Assembly: GCA_026988035.1 (NCBI GenBank)
Contig: JALSLY010000059.1
Location: 1 to 64,000 of the forward strand
Origin: Thermotogae bacterium
GTDB taxonomy: Bacteria; Thermotogota; Thermotogae; Mesoaciditogales; Mesoaciditogaceae
Reading direction: 5' to 3'
DNA: 64,000 nucleotides
The position numbers were made by a program, and so were the translations under genes. The notes under the pieces were generated by a model. It saw only the letters and a program-made list of their open reading frames with translations, had not been told where the DNA came from and searched no databases. The first letter of the stretch is position 1. Each line of letters opens with the position of its first letter. Positions 63,771 through 64,000 of this stretch are shown one piece after another.

Positions 63771-64000
63771 ATGGCCGTTACAAAAGAAGAAGTAATGAAT
63801 GCTCTTAAATCCGTGATGGATCCTGAAATAGGGCTGGACGTTGTCTCACTTGGTCTCGTATACGATGTTGATATTTCAGAGTCTGGTGAAGTTTACGTTA
63901 AAATGACCATGACCACCCCTGGATGTCCGTTGGTGGGAATGATGACAGAGGACGCTAAAAATGTGGTAGAATCCATTAATGGTGTGAAATCTGTTCAAGT
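63771..64000 (+). CDS. MIP18/PaaD-like (DUF59, SufT-type) protein, truncated by window end
   Basis: Start only (77 codons seen). TKEEVMNALKSVMDPEIGLDVVSLGLVYDVDI and MTMTTPGCPLVGM match the DUF59 family that helps iron-sulfur cluster assembly. ATG 63771 lies 5 nt after GAGGTG; the previous ATG (63768) is in the same frame. The C-terminus is outside the window. Confidence 0.88.
   Translation, partial: MAVTKEEVMNALKSVMDPEIGLDVVSLGLVYDVDISESGEVYVKMTMTTPGCPLVGMMTEDAKNVVESINGVKSVQ

Overview
The window is A+T-rich bacterial DNA, densely packed with genes in tight and often overlapping operons. ATG, GTG and TTG starts are all used, mostly behind strong GGAGG-type ribosome binding sites. It most resembles a member of the Thermotogota (inference): a six-gene Rnf cluster in the order C-D-G-E-A-B, a 60-residue Thermotoga-type ferredoxin, a LemA protein, secreted Ig-repeat proteins with an outer-membrane-like partner, and fermentative sugar metabolism (pgi, class II fba, ackA, glpK, a short transaldolase). 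I would not name a genus from sequence alone. No rRNA, tRNA, CRISPR array, intact transposase or prophage was seen.

Layout. 1-595 is non-coding and carries one copy of a dispersed repeat. 614-7367 is a run of four secreted or envelope proteins: a 1166-residue Ig-repeat protein, an Ig/FN3 protein with a C-terminal membrane anchor, a small beta-barrel-like protein and an Ig-repeat lipoprotein. 7368-12246 continues on the same strand with a MagIII/EndoIII-like glycosylase, a methyltransferase, two ECF-type ATPases, apt and pgi. 12260-16782 is rnfCDGEAB with an unusually short RnfB. A PLP decarboxylase and a ferredoxin with a structured leader follow. 18503-23626 (minus) is a chaperone operon: dnaK, hsp20, a ClpB/ClpC-like AAA+ protein and a DUF1844 protein, driven by a near-perfect housekeeping promoter. 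23782-27149 (minus) encodes a histidine kinase and an NtrC-type regulator.

27150-27742 is a hairpin-rich non-coding block holding the second, inverted copy of the repeat seen at the window start, plus a REP-like three-stem element. LemA and a membrane GGDEF protein follow, convergent and overlapping at their ends. 29746-32879 holds fba, ackA and argF. 33021-44388 is a long minus-strand gene run: GH13 amylase, unknown protein, ABC-2 permease, manA, unknown protein, priA, frr, uppS, cdsA, alaS. 44484-49997 (plus) holds queA, radC, DUF501, glpK, a transaldolase and an acyltransferase. 50003-53139 is a glycan region (wecB and two family-2 glycosyltransferases).

53170-64000 carries a CPBP protease, then clpC-radA-disA-yacL-ispD in the order known from Firmicutes but without ctsR/mcsA/mcsB, then a phosphate transporter with its PhoU-like partner, mazG, a secreted PPIase and the start of a SufT/MIP18-type gene cut by the window end.

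The most interesting items are the paired dispersed repeats with the structured block at 27.2-27.6 kb, the Ig-repeat envelope operon, the RnfB without a ferredoxin domain, the ferredoxin leader with mutually exclusive pairings, and the 16-nt inverted repeat that gives two divergent genes identical translation-start regions.
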